A DNA stretch of 64,000 bases from Prochilodus magdalenae (GCA_024036415.1 JAMWET010006552.1:300001-364000); one strand, 5' to 3'; counted from the first letter of the stretch, positions 33,346-45,024 are shown. Program-made: numbers and translations. The notes: generated by a model from the letters alone, not told the origin.

Positions 33346-34130
33346 GGTTCCGCTAATAGAGCTGAACAAATCAGTGTCTGGACTGAGGAGCAGGTGTAGG
33401 AAGAGGAAGCACAGCTGTATACATCTAACCAGGACAGTAATAACTCTACTGAGACCTGAGCTGGATGTAAGTTTATGTGTATGTGTGGAGCACTGTATGT
33501 ACTCGGCTCTGTGTATATCTTATGCGTCAGCAGTGCGAGGCCACCCAGTAGCTCCACATGTCCAGACCGTCACCAGCTTGATGCCGCTGTCGCTGAAGAT
33601 CAGGCTGTTCTGACATGAGCATGCACAAACACTTACACAGCTCGCTGTTAAGATCGGGATGGCATGCAAATAGGAGCACGTCTGTGTGAGATAAAGCCGG
33701 GCAGGGTTTTGGCTCATACTCGTTTTTCTGGTACTGGTTTAAGGTCCTCCCTTTCACTGAATTTAGCATGAAGAGGGGAACAGGTACAGCATTAGTGTTA
33801 AATCACGATATTTATCTTGTAACAGACACTTTTTCCAGCTGAACTCTCTCACTGCTACGCTTCTCTAACACCAGCCTCTGAAAAGGGGAATCCCACCCAA
33901 CCTTTAAAGTTCAACTCAGGTGCAAACAGAGTCACTCACAGGGGTCTGTTACGCTATTGCTCACTGCAGATAGCTTTTAATGACTGTTTACAGTAGTGCT
34001 GATGGGAACCAGGGGTCCTGATGCTTAAAGCACAGATCTAGCCATTTTATTGCCTATGCAAACCCACAGGTCCAGTGTTAGCTCTGAGTGCGGCCTATTT
34101 CTCAGAAACCCTTACCTGTAAAATCCAAAC
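33346..34130. other. Unassigned intergenic stretch
   Basis: No gene or named repeat recognised. Confidence 0.35.
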
Positions 34131-34556
34131 CGTGATGGCGTCCTGACCTAAAGCTAGAGTTTAATAAGTATGAGAGCTAGAGAGACTTCACAGTGTAAAT
34201 AAGCTTGTCCTACTTGTTTAAGGTGGTAGTAACTTCAGGCTCCTGCAGATGGGGCTCTACGAGGATGATCAGGCTATATACATGTGGGGTGTGAGTGACG
34301 GGGTTCATAGATTGAGAAGAGGTGGCACAGTGCAGGGAATGTCTTGTTCCATATCTCCAAAGCCATTGGCTAAAAGGAGGGACTGGATTTGGGGGGGCCC
34401 AAAGACCATAGCGTACGGTCATACGGGTCTACCAGCAGTGGCTAAAATCCCAGTCTACAGGGAATTCTCCTCGGAATTGTGCCAGGGAAGGCATCCACCA
34501 AATCTGCACAAAATTTGATGTAAGAGGGGCTGAAGATTGATGTGGCCTACGATCCA
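34131..34556 (+). repeat. Unclassified dispersed repeat, copy 1
   Basis: Shares GATGGCG..., TGCAGATGGGGCTCTACGAG, GTGTGAGTGACGGGGTTCAT, AAAGACCATAG and CGTACGGTCATACGGGTCTA with 36202-36672 and, inverted, with 55905-56190. No coding content or clear terminal repeats. The copy has lost the segment between ACCATAG and the CGTACGG part. Confidence 0.75.
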
Positions 34557-34586
34557 GTCACAGCTGTTATTGGTGCTGGTGTAGGT

Positions 34587-35313
34587 CTTACAGGGTATTA
34601 GGTATGCTCAGTAACTAACACACTAACTAACACACTAACTAACTAACACACTAACTAACTAATACACTAACTAACACACTAACTAATACACTAACACACT
34701 AACTAAGACACTAACTAATACACTAATACACTGACACACTAACTAACTAATGCACTAAATAACACACAAACTAACTAACACACTAACTAACTAACACACA
34801 AACTAACTAACACACTAAGTAACACACTAATTAACTAACACACTAAATAACACACTAACTACTAACACACAAACTAACACACTAACTAACTAACACACTA
34901 ACTAACACACTAACTACTAACACACTAGCTAACACACTAACTAACACACTAACGCACTAACTAACACACTAACTAACTAAAACACTAACTAACACACTAA
35001 TTAACACACTAACTAACACACTAACACACTAACTACTTACACACTAGCTAACACACTAACTAACTAACACACTAACTAACACACTAATTAACACACTAAC
35101 TAACTAACACACTAACTACTTACACACTAACTACTTACACACTAACTACTTACAAACTAACTAATTAAAACACTAACTAACACACTAATTAACACACTAA
35201 CTAATCAGCACACTAACTAACACACTAACTAATACATTAATGAACTAACACACTAACTAACACAATAACACACAAACTAACTAGCACACTTACAGGGTAT
35301 TAGGTATGCTCAG
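34587..35313 (+). repeat. ACTA/ACAC minisatellite, array 2, framed by a direct repeat
   Basis: An array of about 680 bp (34611-35288) is bordered on both sides by the same roughly 25-bp sequence, containing ACAGGGTATTAGGTATGCTC, at 34,588-34,612 and 35,290-35,313. Inside, blocks of ACTAACTA, ACACACTA and CTACTTACACA alternate. Confidence 0.93.
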
Positions 35314-36190
35314 TGGTGGAGATGGGAACCAGGCAATCGGGAATGCAATCCCACCAGTGGGCCTAAACATTTCATTATAAAGTATTTTGGGAAAATCAGT
35401 GGAATCCCCCTTCTCCGCTGATATCAGGGCTTTCTTCTCCTCTTTGTTCTTTCTTTTCTTTCAGGGAGCTGGAGGCCTGTCACCGTGCTCTCGTTTTTTC
35501 TGCATGGGATTCCAAAAGCAAGTGCACTTGCACAAATGGAAATCTTCGGAGATAAGCACGCTCTTGCCATAATGAACACGCTATCTGGGCTTCCCGATCT
35601 CACAAGGCCCTGGCTTGTTTTACGCAGCCCAACTCGTTCTCCCCAGAGCTTTGGACAAGCGGGTTTGATGCATTCGTGAGTTGTGAACGTCTGCACCGCA
35701 TCTGGTTCATTAACCAACAATGGAGGGACGGACAGAAATAGGACGTGAAGGCGAAAAAAACAGAATGGAGCCAATAAAGGTTTCAGAGAACGCTGGTGGT
35801 CTTTCTGGGTCTACTTTTACTTTCACATGGCGGTTCGCCGCCGACGCCGTATAGGATAAATACTCACTATTAGAACATAAAAGGCTCTAAAAAGGAGTGA
35901 AATCTAATTTTGTATCATAAAAGCTTGGCACCGAAAGCCCCCCCACACTCGTTAGTCAGGATTAAACTGAGCCAGAGGGTTTCCACTGAATCAACTGGAA
36001 AATGTAATAAGCACCGGTCGACAGTATGCCTAAAAATACCAACAGCGCTCCATTAGAAGTTATACGGCGAGTATTAAAGCATGCTGCTTCTGTAAACGCG
36101 TTACAATGGACCCTTGAAGCCCGGGCGACATGATGGATGCATAGAAGGAATAGTTCCATTTTTAGCTGTAAGTGCAGAGCCTGGTAAAAA
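35314..36190. promoter_or_regulatory. Low-repeat intergenic stretch, possible conserved element
   Basis: 35,450-35,760 and 35,870-36,180 are free of simple repeats and transposon ends and have mixed composition with A/T-rich cores such as CCTAAAAATACC (MEF2-like) at about 36,029. It sits about 2 kb upstream of cux1. Conservation cannot be seen from one sequence. Confidence 0.25.
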
Positions 36191-36201
36191 AACATTAGAG
36201 C

Positions 36202-36672
36202 TGTGATGGCGCTCTGGCCTAAGTTTAATACTAGAGTTCAACACTGTAACGTCGAATTCACCGAGTCACCTTGCGAATTTAATGTGGTAGTTACTTCATT
36301 CAGATGGCGCTGCATGAGGATGATGGGGCTGTGGGTATCTGTGGGTGTGAGTGATGGGATCCATAGATTGAGTAGAGGTGGTACAGTGCTGGGAATGTCT
36401 CGTTCCATGTGTGGAGAATGGCTCCAGAGCAGATGTTAATGATTGGCTAAAAGGAGGTACTGCATGTGGGCGTGGCCAAAGACCATAGTGTGAAGGAAGT
36501 CGCTGAAACTGCAGATGTTTGGAAGCGTACGGTCATACGGGTCTACCAGCAGTGGCTACAATCCCACTCTACAGGAATTCTAATCAGAATTGTGCCAGGT
36601 TAGGCAGCTACCAAATCTGGACCAACTGCCCCATTGTTTGATCCAGGAGTGTCTGAACATTGATGTGACCTA
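36202..36672 (+). repeat. Unclassified dispersed repeat, copy 2 (longest)
   Basis: Longest of three copies in the window. It includes TGCATGTGGGCGTGGCCAAA, GAAGTCGCTGAAACTGCAGA and CGTACGGTCATACGGGTCTA. No ORF or terminal inverted repeat that I can see. Confidence 0.75.
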
Positions 36673-37700
36673 CATATAGAAACTTGTCTGGTCCAAATCC
36701 ATACGCACATCAATATCAGAAAACAATAACTTCATTTATTTCATGCTGTAATGATTTTATTGCATACAATGTTACATTTGAAATCCATACACTATAATAG
36801 AATCCCATATGGAATATAGGTGAAGATAAACTAAGGCACTGAGTAGAGTAATGTATGCACACTTGTTCTTTTCTTCTCCTTCTTTTAGAGCAGATCTACT
36901 CTCTATGCATTATGCAGAATAATTAAATTCATTTTTCCTCAACAATAAAAGCTTCTCAGGCACACGAGGTTAAAACGTGTTCGGGAGACTGTCTGCAGTT
37001 CTCCTCTCCGCCTGTGGGGGCGCCATCAGCTTGCTTTCACAGCCAACACTGAGATCAAACCACCTGATCAAGTCCCTCATAAAGTCAGCAGTGCTTAATT
37101 CACAACGCAATGGATGAATGAAAGATTGAATGATTAAACAAATAAATAAATATATAACATGAGGAGCCTGTACGGGGAAGCAGCCTGTATTTTAACATAC
37201 AGGAGTCTAGTCAGGAAACTAAATCCACATTTATCCAAAAGAAAAATCCATATTTCATTTATTACTTCCATGATGGTAATTCACGTTGACACGTTAGTCG
37301 CGGCGCGTGGTGTAAACAAACACAAACAAATAAATTAGCATAAATTGCATACATTACAAATAGAAGGAAAGAGAGAGTCTAAAGACATTAAGCGGCTCTG
37401 TTGAAATATATGTCGATATTGATTTAAGTCTGTACTGATCAGCGGTCTCAAGATCTAAAAAATATTAACCTGCAAAAAAATCACATGTCCGTATATGAAT
37501 ATATGCCAGAAATATGGACGTGAACACAGACTACTGACGTCATATATCCAAAACACAGCGCGCGCACGCAAATCGATCGATACCGTATCAAAAACTGTTT
37601 GTAATTCGTTCGTTAAAAGTGCTCCCGTTTGCCCAAAGCCGTTCATATGCGAGTCTGAAAGAGAAACAACCAGCACCAAACAAGAAACAAAACAAAAAGT
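36673..37700. other. Unassigned stretch upstream of cux1
   Basis: AT-rich (36,680-37,450) and then increasingly CpG-containing. No exon recognised. Confidence 0.4.
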
Positions 37701-37879
37701 CCAGTCCGCGTTTTACCCGTTAAACTGATCGCCGAGGCGCGTTCAATAAACTCCGCTTCGATACAGTATAAGCAGCTCGGCGTTCGATAACTCCATTCCG
37801 CGCCGCTGTTCAATAAGCGAAGGCGGTGGTCAATAACTCCGCTCCGTGTTTTCGCCGCTTCCCTCCCCAAACTCCAGCC

Positions 37880-37960
37880 CCTCTCTCGCTCGCTCTCTCT
37901 CGCTCGCTCTCTCTCTCCCTCTCTCTCCGTCTCTCTCTCTCTCTATCAGCCTCTCACTCC
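37880..37960 (+). repeat. CT/CG pyrimidine tract in the cux1 5' region
   Basis: A run of CTCTCT with interspersed CG lies directly before the cux1 ATG. It keeps the reading frame upstream of the ATG open without encoding a plausible protein. Confidence 0.8.
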
Positions 37961-37968
37961 GTCTCAAT

Positions 37969-38025
37969 ATGTCTCAAGATGGCGGCCAATGCGGGATCGA
38001 TGTTTCAATATTGGAAGCGCTTTGA
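37969..38025 (+). other. Short upstream ORF overlapping the cux1 start
   Basis: An ATG 10 nt before the cux1 ATG, in another frame, opens an 18-codon ORF (MSQDGGQCGIDVSILEAL) that stops inside exon 1. The context is A at -3 and T at +4, weaker than the main ATG. If the 5'UTR includes it, it could reduce initiation at cux1. This is inference; the transcript start is unknown. Confidence 0.5.
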
Positions 38026-38041
38026 TTTGCAGCAGCTGCAG
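37979..38041 (+). CDS. cux1: CUX1 (cut-like homeobox 1 / CASP) first coding exon
   Basis: The 21 codons read MAANAGSMFQYWKRFDLQQL plus Q, then a splice donor CAG|GTTAGC. This is nearly identical to the CUX1/CASP N-terminus (MAANVGSMFQYW...; one Val-to-Ala change). The exon is shared by CUX1, a cut-domain homeobox transcription factor, and the Golgi protein CASP made by alternative splicing. The ATG context AAGATGG is strong. The second exon (RELDATATVL...) is not seen before 64,000, which fits the very long first intron of this gene. Teleosts often have two CUX1 copies; which one this is cannot be decided. Confidence 0.95.
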
Positions 38042-38530
38042 GTTAGCCCTTTCTCCTCTCCGGCTTGTCTCGGCGCTCCGCGGCGCCTCGGTCGCGGGGC
38101 TCGCTTGGGTGACTGTTTTGCCGGGGCTTTTCGGTTCTGTTTTCGCGGGGGGGAGGGAGGAAGGAGGGATCCCCGGCTTTCGGCGACCTCTTCTCGCATC
38201 GATTAAAGCGGCTCGCTCGCTCTCTCTCCCCGTGCTGATCGGAAATTGATCCTCTTTGTTCAATTGCCATCGATCAGCCGCTGCAGGGGGGAAAAGCGAC
38301 CGGTTTGGGCCGTTTTTGTGTGTGTTTAAAGCGGGACGCGGTGCTGAACGGAGACGTTCACCTGACGAGATGTTAACTTTGTCGGCCGTAATGGATGTTT
38401 ATGATTGTGTTATGGCTGAATTGTTTTTTTTTTTTGGAGGGAGGGAGAGAGGGAGGGGGGGAGTGATGAAGTGTGGTTGTTTCTACACTGGTGGCGCTGT
38501 GGTGACGGTTATTAGCACCCCCTGCTAGCC

Positions 38531-38686
38531 GAAGTTCGCTTCAGTTTTTCGGATCTCCCCGTTCCACCTTAAAGGCTGCAGCGGTTATGTTATCGCGCTT
38601 CAGGCGCGTGAATGTAACCGCTGCATCATTTAAGGTGGAACGGGAAAATCCATACAAAAAAAGAAGCTGGCGAATAGGAACTTCAG
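38531..38686. mobile_element. Palindromic MITE-like element, copy 1
   Basis: The arms CCCGTTCCACCTTAAA (38,548-38,563) with GCAGCGGTTA and their inverted match TTTAAGGTGGAACGGG (38,629-38,644) form a long hairpin. The outer ends GAAGTTC and GAACTTC are also inverted. No coding capacity. Related pieces lie at 40240-40371 and 54483-54523. Confidence 0.65.
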
Positions 38687-40239
38687 CCTTCTATGAAATA
38701 TGCTATTAGCCTGCTAGCTAACATGAACGGTCCTATAAGTTATGTAGAGGGGGCTTCGTTTAGGAAGACCAACGTTTAACATTTGGTGGCTTCATTAGCC
38801 ATGTTTGCTAGCTAGCTAGTCGCTTACACGGCGCTTTGTGTTCTTTAGTGGCGGAGCTCACAGTAACACTAGCTATGCTAAGTGGCTAACCACTGGTTTT
38901 GGAAACCGGTTAGCCGGTTTAAGTCCCATATAAACCCGAAATTAGCACTGTTTGCTCGGTTGCGAGAGCGTCAATGCTTCGGGTAGTCAAAAACGCTTAT
39001 GTGGAGGGCAGAAAACCGGGCTGACGTGCTATCCTTAGCTAGTCAGCTAACCCATTGTCTTTTGTCGGGACTGTCCATTGTAGAGTTTAGTCTGTTTTAA
39101 ACTGCTTTATTTGGCTAAATAAGCTAGGGTTAACTTAAGGGCTGTATTTTAGTCAGACACTTATTTGTAATAAAACTTTAGCTCGCTTGGTTTTTCCTTG
39201 TGGAGAAGTTGCGTGAAGTTAGCTAAGTAAGCTAGCTAGTTGACTAGCCAGATACAGCTCGTAGCTGTCATAACAGACGGACTCCGTCTCGTTAAACCGA
39301 GTCAATAAGTCACTTTTCGTGCGGATCGCTCCGTGTGCTGCTTGTTTTAGGCACGGATTCGGTATACAGCTTGTATGAGGTTGTGGTGATGAACCCCGTC
39401 ACCTCTCCTTTACGTTAGCGCTATAGACAGAAGCTGTGTTTATGTAACTTGCATGAACTTCGTTTTACTGCCTGTTAAATGGCTCTGGCAGAGTAGGACG
39501 GATCGTCGTGTATATGTGTCTGAACTATAGAAGGCAAATGGTGTATAGATGCTTTTTTGCTTGGTAGTCCACGATGATGGGGTAAGCTTTCTTATCCAAG
39601 CTGATAAACGGATGATTTGATCTGGTTTTCCTCGGATCCAGAGTCGTCTAAAGTCAAAACACCTCTTGAAATGCCTTTACTCAGATGGTTCTGACCCACA
39701 AAACCTCTATTGTTCGGTGAAGATGGACCTACACAAATGAGGCGATCCTTGTTTTAGGGTGAGGTGAACCGCATTGTCACTTTGTTGGATCAGCTGAAGT
39801 CTTTCCATCGGCTTTTTCAGGGTTCTTTGTAAAGCTGGTGGCGAAGAGCCAAACATCTCTTTAGGTGCTATCCGGAAAGATCGCTGAATCCAAATATTAG
39901 CTCGCAGTAAAAATAGTATAGTGATGGATCGGGACGATAAATATGGACGCGTATGCTTTATAAGGTGCCGTAGGATACATTTACTTATGATGTCTCCATA
40001 GAAGGTATGCGTGTTTGTTCAGAGTGGAAAATGCCCAGATGTTCCCATTTACACCCTATGTTTTGGCCCTCGAATGAAACAAGCCGTTTTCCTATTTTTG
40101 GAGAGCTCATGAATATTTTAGGAAGCTCTGTTCTGATTGGCTGGTTTACAGTGAGATGCCGCGATGACCATACGTCAACGCGACCTGTCAAAATAGACCC
40201 AGACAGGAAATACAGAAAATCCTGTTAAAGTTGTGGAAG

Positions 40240-40371
40240 CTGAAGTTCCTATTTACCAGCTTAAATGCAGCCATGCTTGCATACTGGCACCTGTAGAAGT
40301 TGGAGCATTGTGGAAGAAGGTGGAATAGAACATTTGATTAAGAAGCTGGCGAACAGGAAGCTAGTTCAGTC
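40240..40371. mobile_element. MITE-like element, copy 2
   Basis: The left end CTGAAGTTCCTATTTACCAG and right end AAGAAGCTGGCGAACAGGAA are inverted relatives of each other and of copy 1's right end. The centre is shorter and diverged. Confidence 0.55.
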
Positions 40372-40968
40372 TTGTTTAAAGATCAATGTCAGTCATGCCC
40401 ATTGACAGTTTGGTTCCTTGGGAGGGGAATGAAAAAGGCCGATGTTCCCTGGAATGATGGGTGTCTCCGTACAGTCTGCCGTTTTCACTGGTCGTGTTTA
40501 ATGCCAATCTTTTCAGGGGTGTACATATTAAACAGTCACTTTTGAGGTTCATGGTATGTCAATTCTATGTACTGAACTTCAAGTCTACCAGAAAAAATAC
40601 AGAGAAAAGGTTTTCCATCTTATGCAGAGTTTAGCAGTGTGCTCCACAGACTTCTTTCGGAAGTGTGTAACTCTGTGTTTGGGCGTCGGGCTTTGGGTTT
40701 GTAAGTGTTTTTCTTTTTTTGAGGCTTTGCATGCTTTGGACTGCTGTGAACAGTTTGTACGTTCCTGTAGTATGGAACCTTTCACATCAAAGCACAGGAC
40801 TTGTTCTTAAAGACTGAATCCAGTCCTTCTGTTATTATAAGCACGACAGTGTGAAATCTGACAAATGTGCTTGTTGTTGACTTTGTGGGTTCAGCGGCCT
40901 CCGGTTTCATAGTGTCCGTCCATGTCAGACCCCCATCTCATGGGACTTTGTTCGAGTGGAAGTTCACA

Positions 40969-40990
40969 AATTTTTTTTTTTTTTTTTTGC
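40969..40990 (+). repeat. Poly(T) tract
   Basis: About 20 T residues. Confidence 0.9.
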
Positions 40991-41814
40991 AGCTTGATGG
41001 CTAGTATTGATCCAAGACTAGTGTAGCTCTCAAAGTGAGAGAGAGAGAGCAAGCTTGATTTAGGTTGATGGCACATGACATTTGGTGGTTTTGGTGAAAT
41101 CCTGCGCTCCTGGATGCTACATTGTATTTCCAAATGTACAAAACCGAGTTTGCCCTTGTTTGCTGCAGCAAGAGGCAGATGTTGGAACGTAGATGTGAGG
41201 ATTTGATTGCATTCGGCTGCAGGAGCGTTAGCGAAGGTTAGGTACTGATGTTTGATGAGCCCCCAACCAATCCCTATGGTATTTGATGGAGCGCCATAAT
41301 TCCAGAGAGCACAGTTCCACGGTCCAGTGCTGGGAGTCTTTATACCCGTCTAGCCAACACTTGGCATTTAATGTGGTGACCTTAGGCTCGTGTGTGGCTC
41401 CTCCAGAGCATCTTGTTCTGTTGGAGTACCTTCTGGGCGAACTAGTAGCTGCATTTACTAATTAGAAGCGGTAATGTTTCTAAACATCCGAATTCCTAAA
41501 TAAGGTCTAGGCTAGACTGTCTAATCCATCACGCCTACATACTTCAGTGCCACCGTTTATAGGCTGTGTTGGGACTTGAGGGAAAGATGTAAGCTTTAAA
41601 TGGAGCTACATGACTTTTTGGATGGACAGCTTTTCATGCTGTCGAATGTAATGATGTTTTAGCACAGTCGCTTCAGGCGGTGTGGTGCGTCTCAGTCGTA
41701 AAGCCATAGGCTGTTGAATTTAGCTGATCTTTTCAAGCTGTCCTCCTCGATTCAGTGGTTTGAAGATTCGGGTAGCATGATTGCGCTTTCCCTCCCACCT
41801 CCTCCACCAACCCC

Positions 41815-42130
41815 CCACCGCCCCTTTTTTTTTGTAACTGGGGCAAATTTGTTTCCGATCATGCTTTCAGAGATTGGCTGCCAACACGCAGCCATGACAT
41901 GAAATATGCATCGCATAAGTTTGCGATAAGGGCCCCTCGGTAATTATTGCAAAGGCCTATCAAAAGCTATTAGTCAAGACAGTGAATCTGAGCCCGCGGA
42001 GGCCGCGGAGTATGTCTGGAGGAAAGGAACCAGCCGGAGCTGAACACTCGCTGTCTATTATTGATGACAACTTATTTACTTTGCCTCCCACAGAATGGCT
42101 CTTGGAGAATTGCCATTTGAGCAGAATCTT
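41815..42130. promoter_or_regulatory. Candidate conserved non-coding element in cux1 intron 1
   Basis: Complex, low-repeat sequence with homeodomain-like cores (GGTAATTATTGC, TATTATTGATGACA) and an E-box-free centre, unlike the surrounding decayed intron. Enhancer identity is a guess from composition only. Confidence 0.3.
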
Positions 42131-42560
42131 AAACCACAATCTAGAGTGCTCGGTCTTGTCAAGTCGCTTTACAATCTTGTTACCTCTCATATCAAAAGGC
42201 AGGCTGCTTCACTATTGATCTTTAAGACGGATGGCATTGCATGCTGTCGAGTGTACGCCGAGGAACTCTCAGCGCTTCGTTTATATTGTTTATTTCATAA
42301 ACACAGATGCGGAGTTGACGTTATTTCTGCCCGGGCGGTTTTGAGGATTAAAGCTGCCCCTCAGAATTTTGGTCCAGCTGGTGGCGCTAGTAAGGAGCTT
42401 GAAGCCAGTAAGTCTGGACTGGTTTTTAAAAGCTCCGTTGACGTGTTTATTGCTATGAAATGAATTTGGATCTGTTGTTGCGGAGGCCAAAGTTTTGGGG
42501 CGTTTATTTACTGATTACAGTAAATCTATTCAGATTAACCGCTCGCCTTGTTTGTTCATA

Positions 42561-42810
42561 ACGTCGCTGTCCAATGAAAAACATGTATCTCCACTTTTGT
42601 CCATTTTTACTTTTATGCATCATTTGAACAGCGCAGCTGCCGTTTACACTGTGTGAAAATCTCATTAAGAATAAACCAACAGAAATGGTCCAAAACTGTT
42701 TGGAAAGATGTCTGGTTCCATTGACTTACATTAAAATTAAGTGAGGTTTTTGGCCTCTCCTGTAAAGTTGCCATTTTGGAGATACTTGTTTTTCTTTGGA
42801 CAGCGACGAT
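42561..42810. mobile_element. MITE with about 33-bp terminal inverted repeats
   Basis: The left end ACGTCGCTGTCCAATGAAAA, continuing ACATGTATCTCCA, is mirrored by TGGAGATACTTGTTTTTCTT, continuing TGGACAGCGACG, at the right end; three or four differences by eye. It is about 250 bp long with no coding capacity. A cut-and-paste origin is likely. Confidence 0.75.
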
Positions 42811-45024
42811 AAGTTTGTTGAATTCTTTTCGTTGAGATATGATTTAAATATGTGCATGGCATGTCTTATTGCCTCAAACTCTACGTAGAAAAACATTTAT
42901 GTTCCCAGTTTTTAGGTAGTCCTTTAAAATAGCTATTTTAACTTAATAGAGATGGTCAGGGTTTTAGAGAAGGTGTTCGGTTGCTTGTACACCCAACAGC
43001 ACCACAGGCACTCCAAAATCTGTAGGATTGACCTGGGCTTGCAGTGCTCCGTTTCAGCAGCTTGCTTCGTTGCACAATTTATGTTTACAATTTAAAAAAA
43101 AGAAAGTGGCCGTTGTAAAGCTGTCTGTATTTTTGGTCGTAGGAATATCAAGGCCTTATTTACCCCCCAGTGTTTCCCCTTGTATTTATGCGCTCTGTAG
43201 GCCTATGTCCTAAATAGACTCAGCATACAATTTAAACCCGTGTTGTGCATAGAGAACTGAAACAACCCACCACCGAAGCATCATGTTGCTCAAAGGATGC
43301 CATCTTTTGACACGGTTCTGTGGCAACATTGTCTTCAGTGTCATCAGACGTTATGTGATTTGAAGCCGTTGCATGTACGCACAGCAAGGGCACTTCAAAT
43401 GCGTCATTGCAGCATGCCTAAAGTCGTGATGGTAATCATTTCGAGATAGGAATCTCTGGTTGACGGTTGAAAAGCAGGTGCCATGTTTTGTGGAAGGCCG
43501 TATGGAGATGAACTGAGATCTGTGCAATATGACGAATTTTGCGGACTATCGAATTATGTCTGTTCTGCACTGAAGGACACAAACGGAACGCAGTCGCCTC
43601 TGCTAATGGCATCACAGCAAGCAGCTGAGGCTGTGCCAGTTTACTGAGCAAGGGCAATCTGTCAACACTTTCTTAACACCTCCCAGCAAAATTGGAAAAC
43701 ATTAGGCAGCTAGGTGTGGGTGATTTTCTTGGCATCACAGAATTTGTGTTTTAAGACGGCACAGTGCATCAGGGTGTGCCGGGTAGAGGTTGGCTATAAG
43801 GCAACGGTACCTCACAGTAGTTCTAAGCAGTTTGTCGATGTAGTTTTAAAATTTAGGGGTGTTTTCTTCCCCCTCTGTGTTTTTATTTCCTTTGTAATGT
43901 TAGCCACCAAAATTGACCTATTGAAATTATCGCACCATGATGATGACCTGCTTTGCTCAAACAGACGTCACTGAAATGGTGCTAAAAGCTACTGAAATGC
44001 TAGCTTTTCTTGTGGGAGCCTTTCAGCTTGAAGACATCGGTGACATTTACTACCCCTGAAAATCTAGTACAATAATCTTTATTCAGTATTTCGAGTTCTA
44101 TGAAACGAGCAAACTATGTTCTCGCGTTCTGCTTTTGTCTGCTGGATGTTAGCCCTGATATAGTGATGTAATTTATCACCATAGCAATAATGTATCACAA
44201 TATTGCCCACCCCTATATTTAATCATGTAGTCATGACCGGTAACTTGAGCCTCTAGGCTTTCTGGTCACGTCTAGATGTACTGGGCTTGTGGGAAGGGGG
44301 GCAGCGGCTACGTCACCGGAGGTCACGGGAGTTGTCGGTCTTGCATGCGTGGGCTCCTCTGTTGCGAGCCCAGAGTCTTTCAGATGTGGCGACTTCATTT
44401 CAGCTTCCTTCATCTCGGCCCGTGGGCTCTGCTGTCTGTATGCTCTGCTGCACTTTGACGGCACAGCAAATAAAGCACTGCTCTCTTTAACCCTTCGGAG
44501 TCTTCGGCTGTGTTGTTTGAACGTGTTTGCTCATTTGCATAATTAACTACGTAGTTATTAGAGTTATCAGGTCTGTATGGACCAAACTGAAATCCTAATA
44601 AGATCTCCATGAAAAGTTTTAGAGCTGCTGTCTTGTTTTAGTGACGGTACCCGCAACCTCTAAGGGTTATAGCAGGAGCTTTACTCGTACAGGAGGATCT
44701 TGTTTGGAGTCCACAAGACTCCAGAAACTTCTGTCTACAAAAGGAGCCGGCCACGTAAGCGCTCCCTCCTTCGACATACCCTGGTTAAAATGCGCCGCGT
44801 TTCGGTTTGATGTGCTTTCCCTTCTGCCCGTCTTCCGTAATTAGGTAGAGTTTGTGATGGTAACTCTAAACAGCATTCCGTTGTAGGATTTAGAATGGGA
44901 TTTGTACACTGAGACAAATACTCAGACACTTCCATCAGGGATTGTCTGTTCCAGCTTCCAAAAGGCTGAGGTTTATGAGCCGTGCTTAAATGCTTTATAA
45001 TCCTGCGAGCCATTGATTGTGCAC

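Larger units (their letters stand above)
37700..38400 (+). promoter_or_regulatory. cux1: CpG-rich promoter region of cux1
   Basis: CpG density rises sharply from about 37,700 and falls after about 38,400; the surroundings are CpG-poor. No TATA box is evident. Four loosely repeated motifs of the form TTCAATAA/TCAATAACTCCGC occur between 37,740 and 37,850. A CT-rich tract (37,880-37,960) lies just upstream of the ATG. The transcription start cannot be fixed by eye. Confidence 0.7.
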
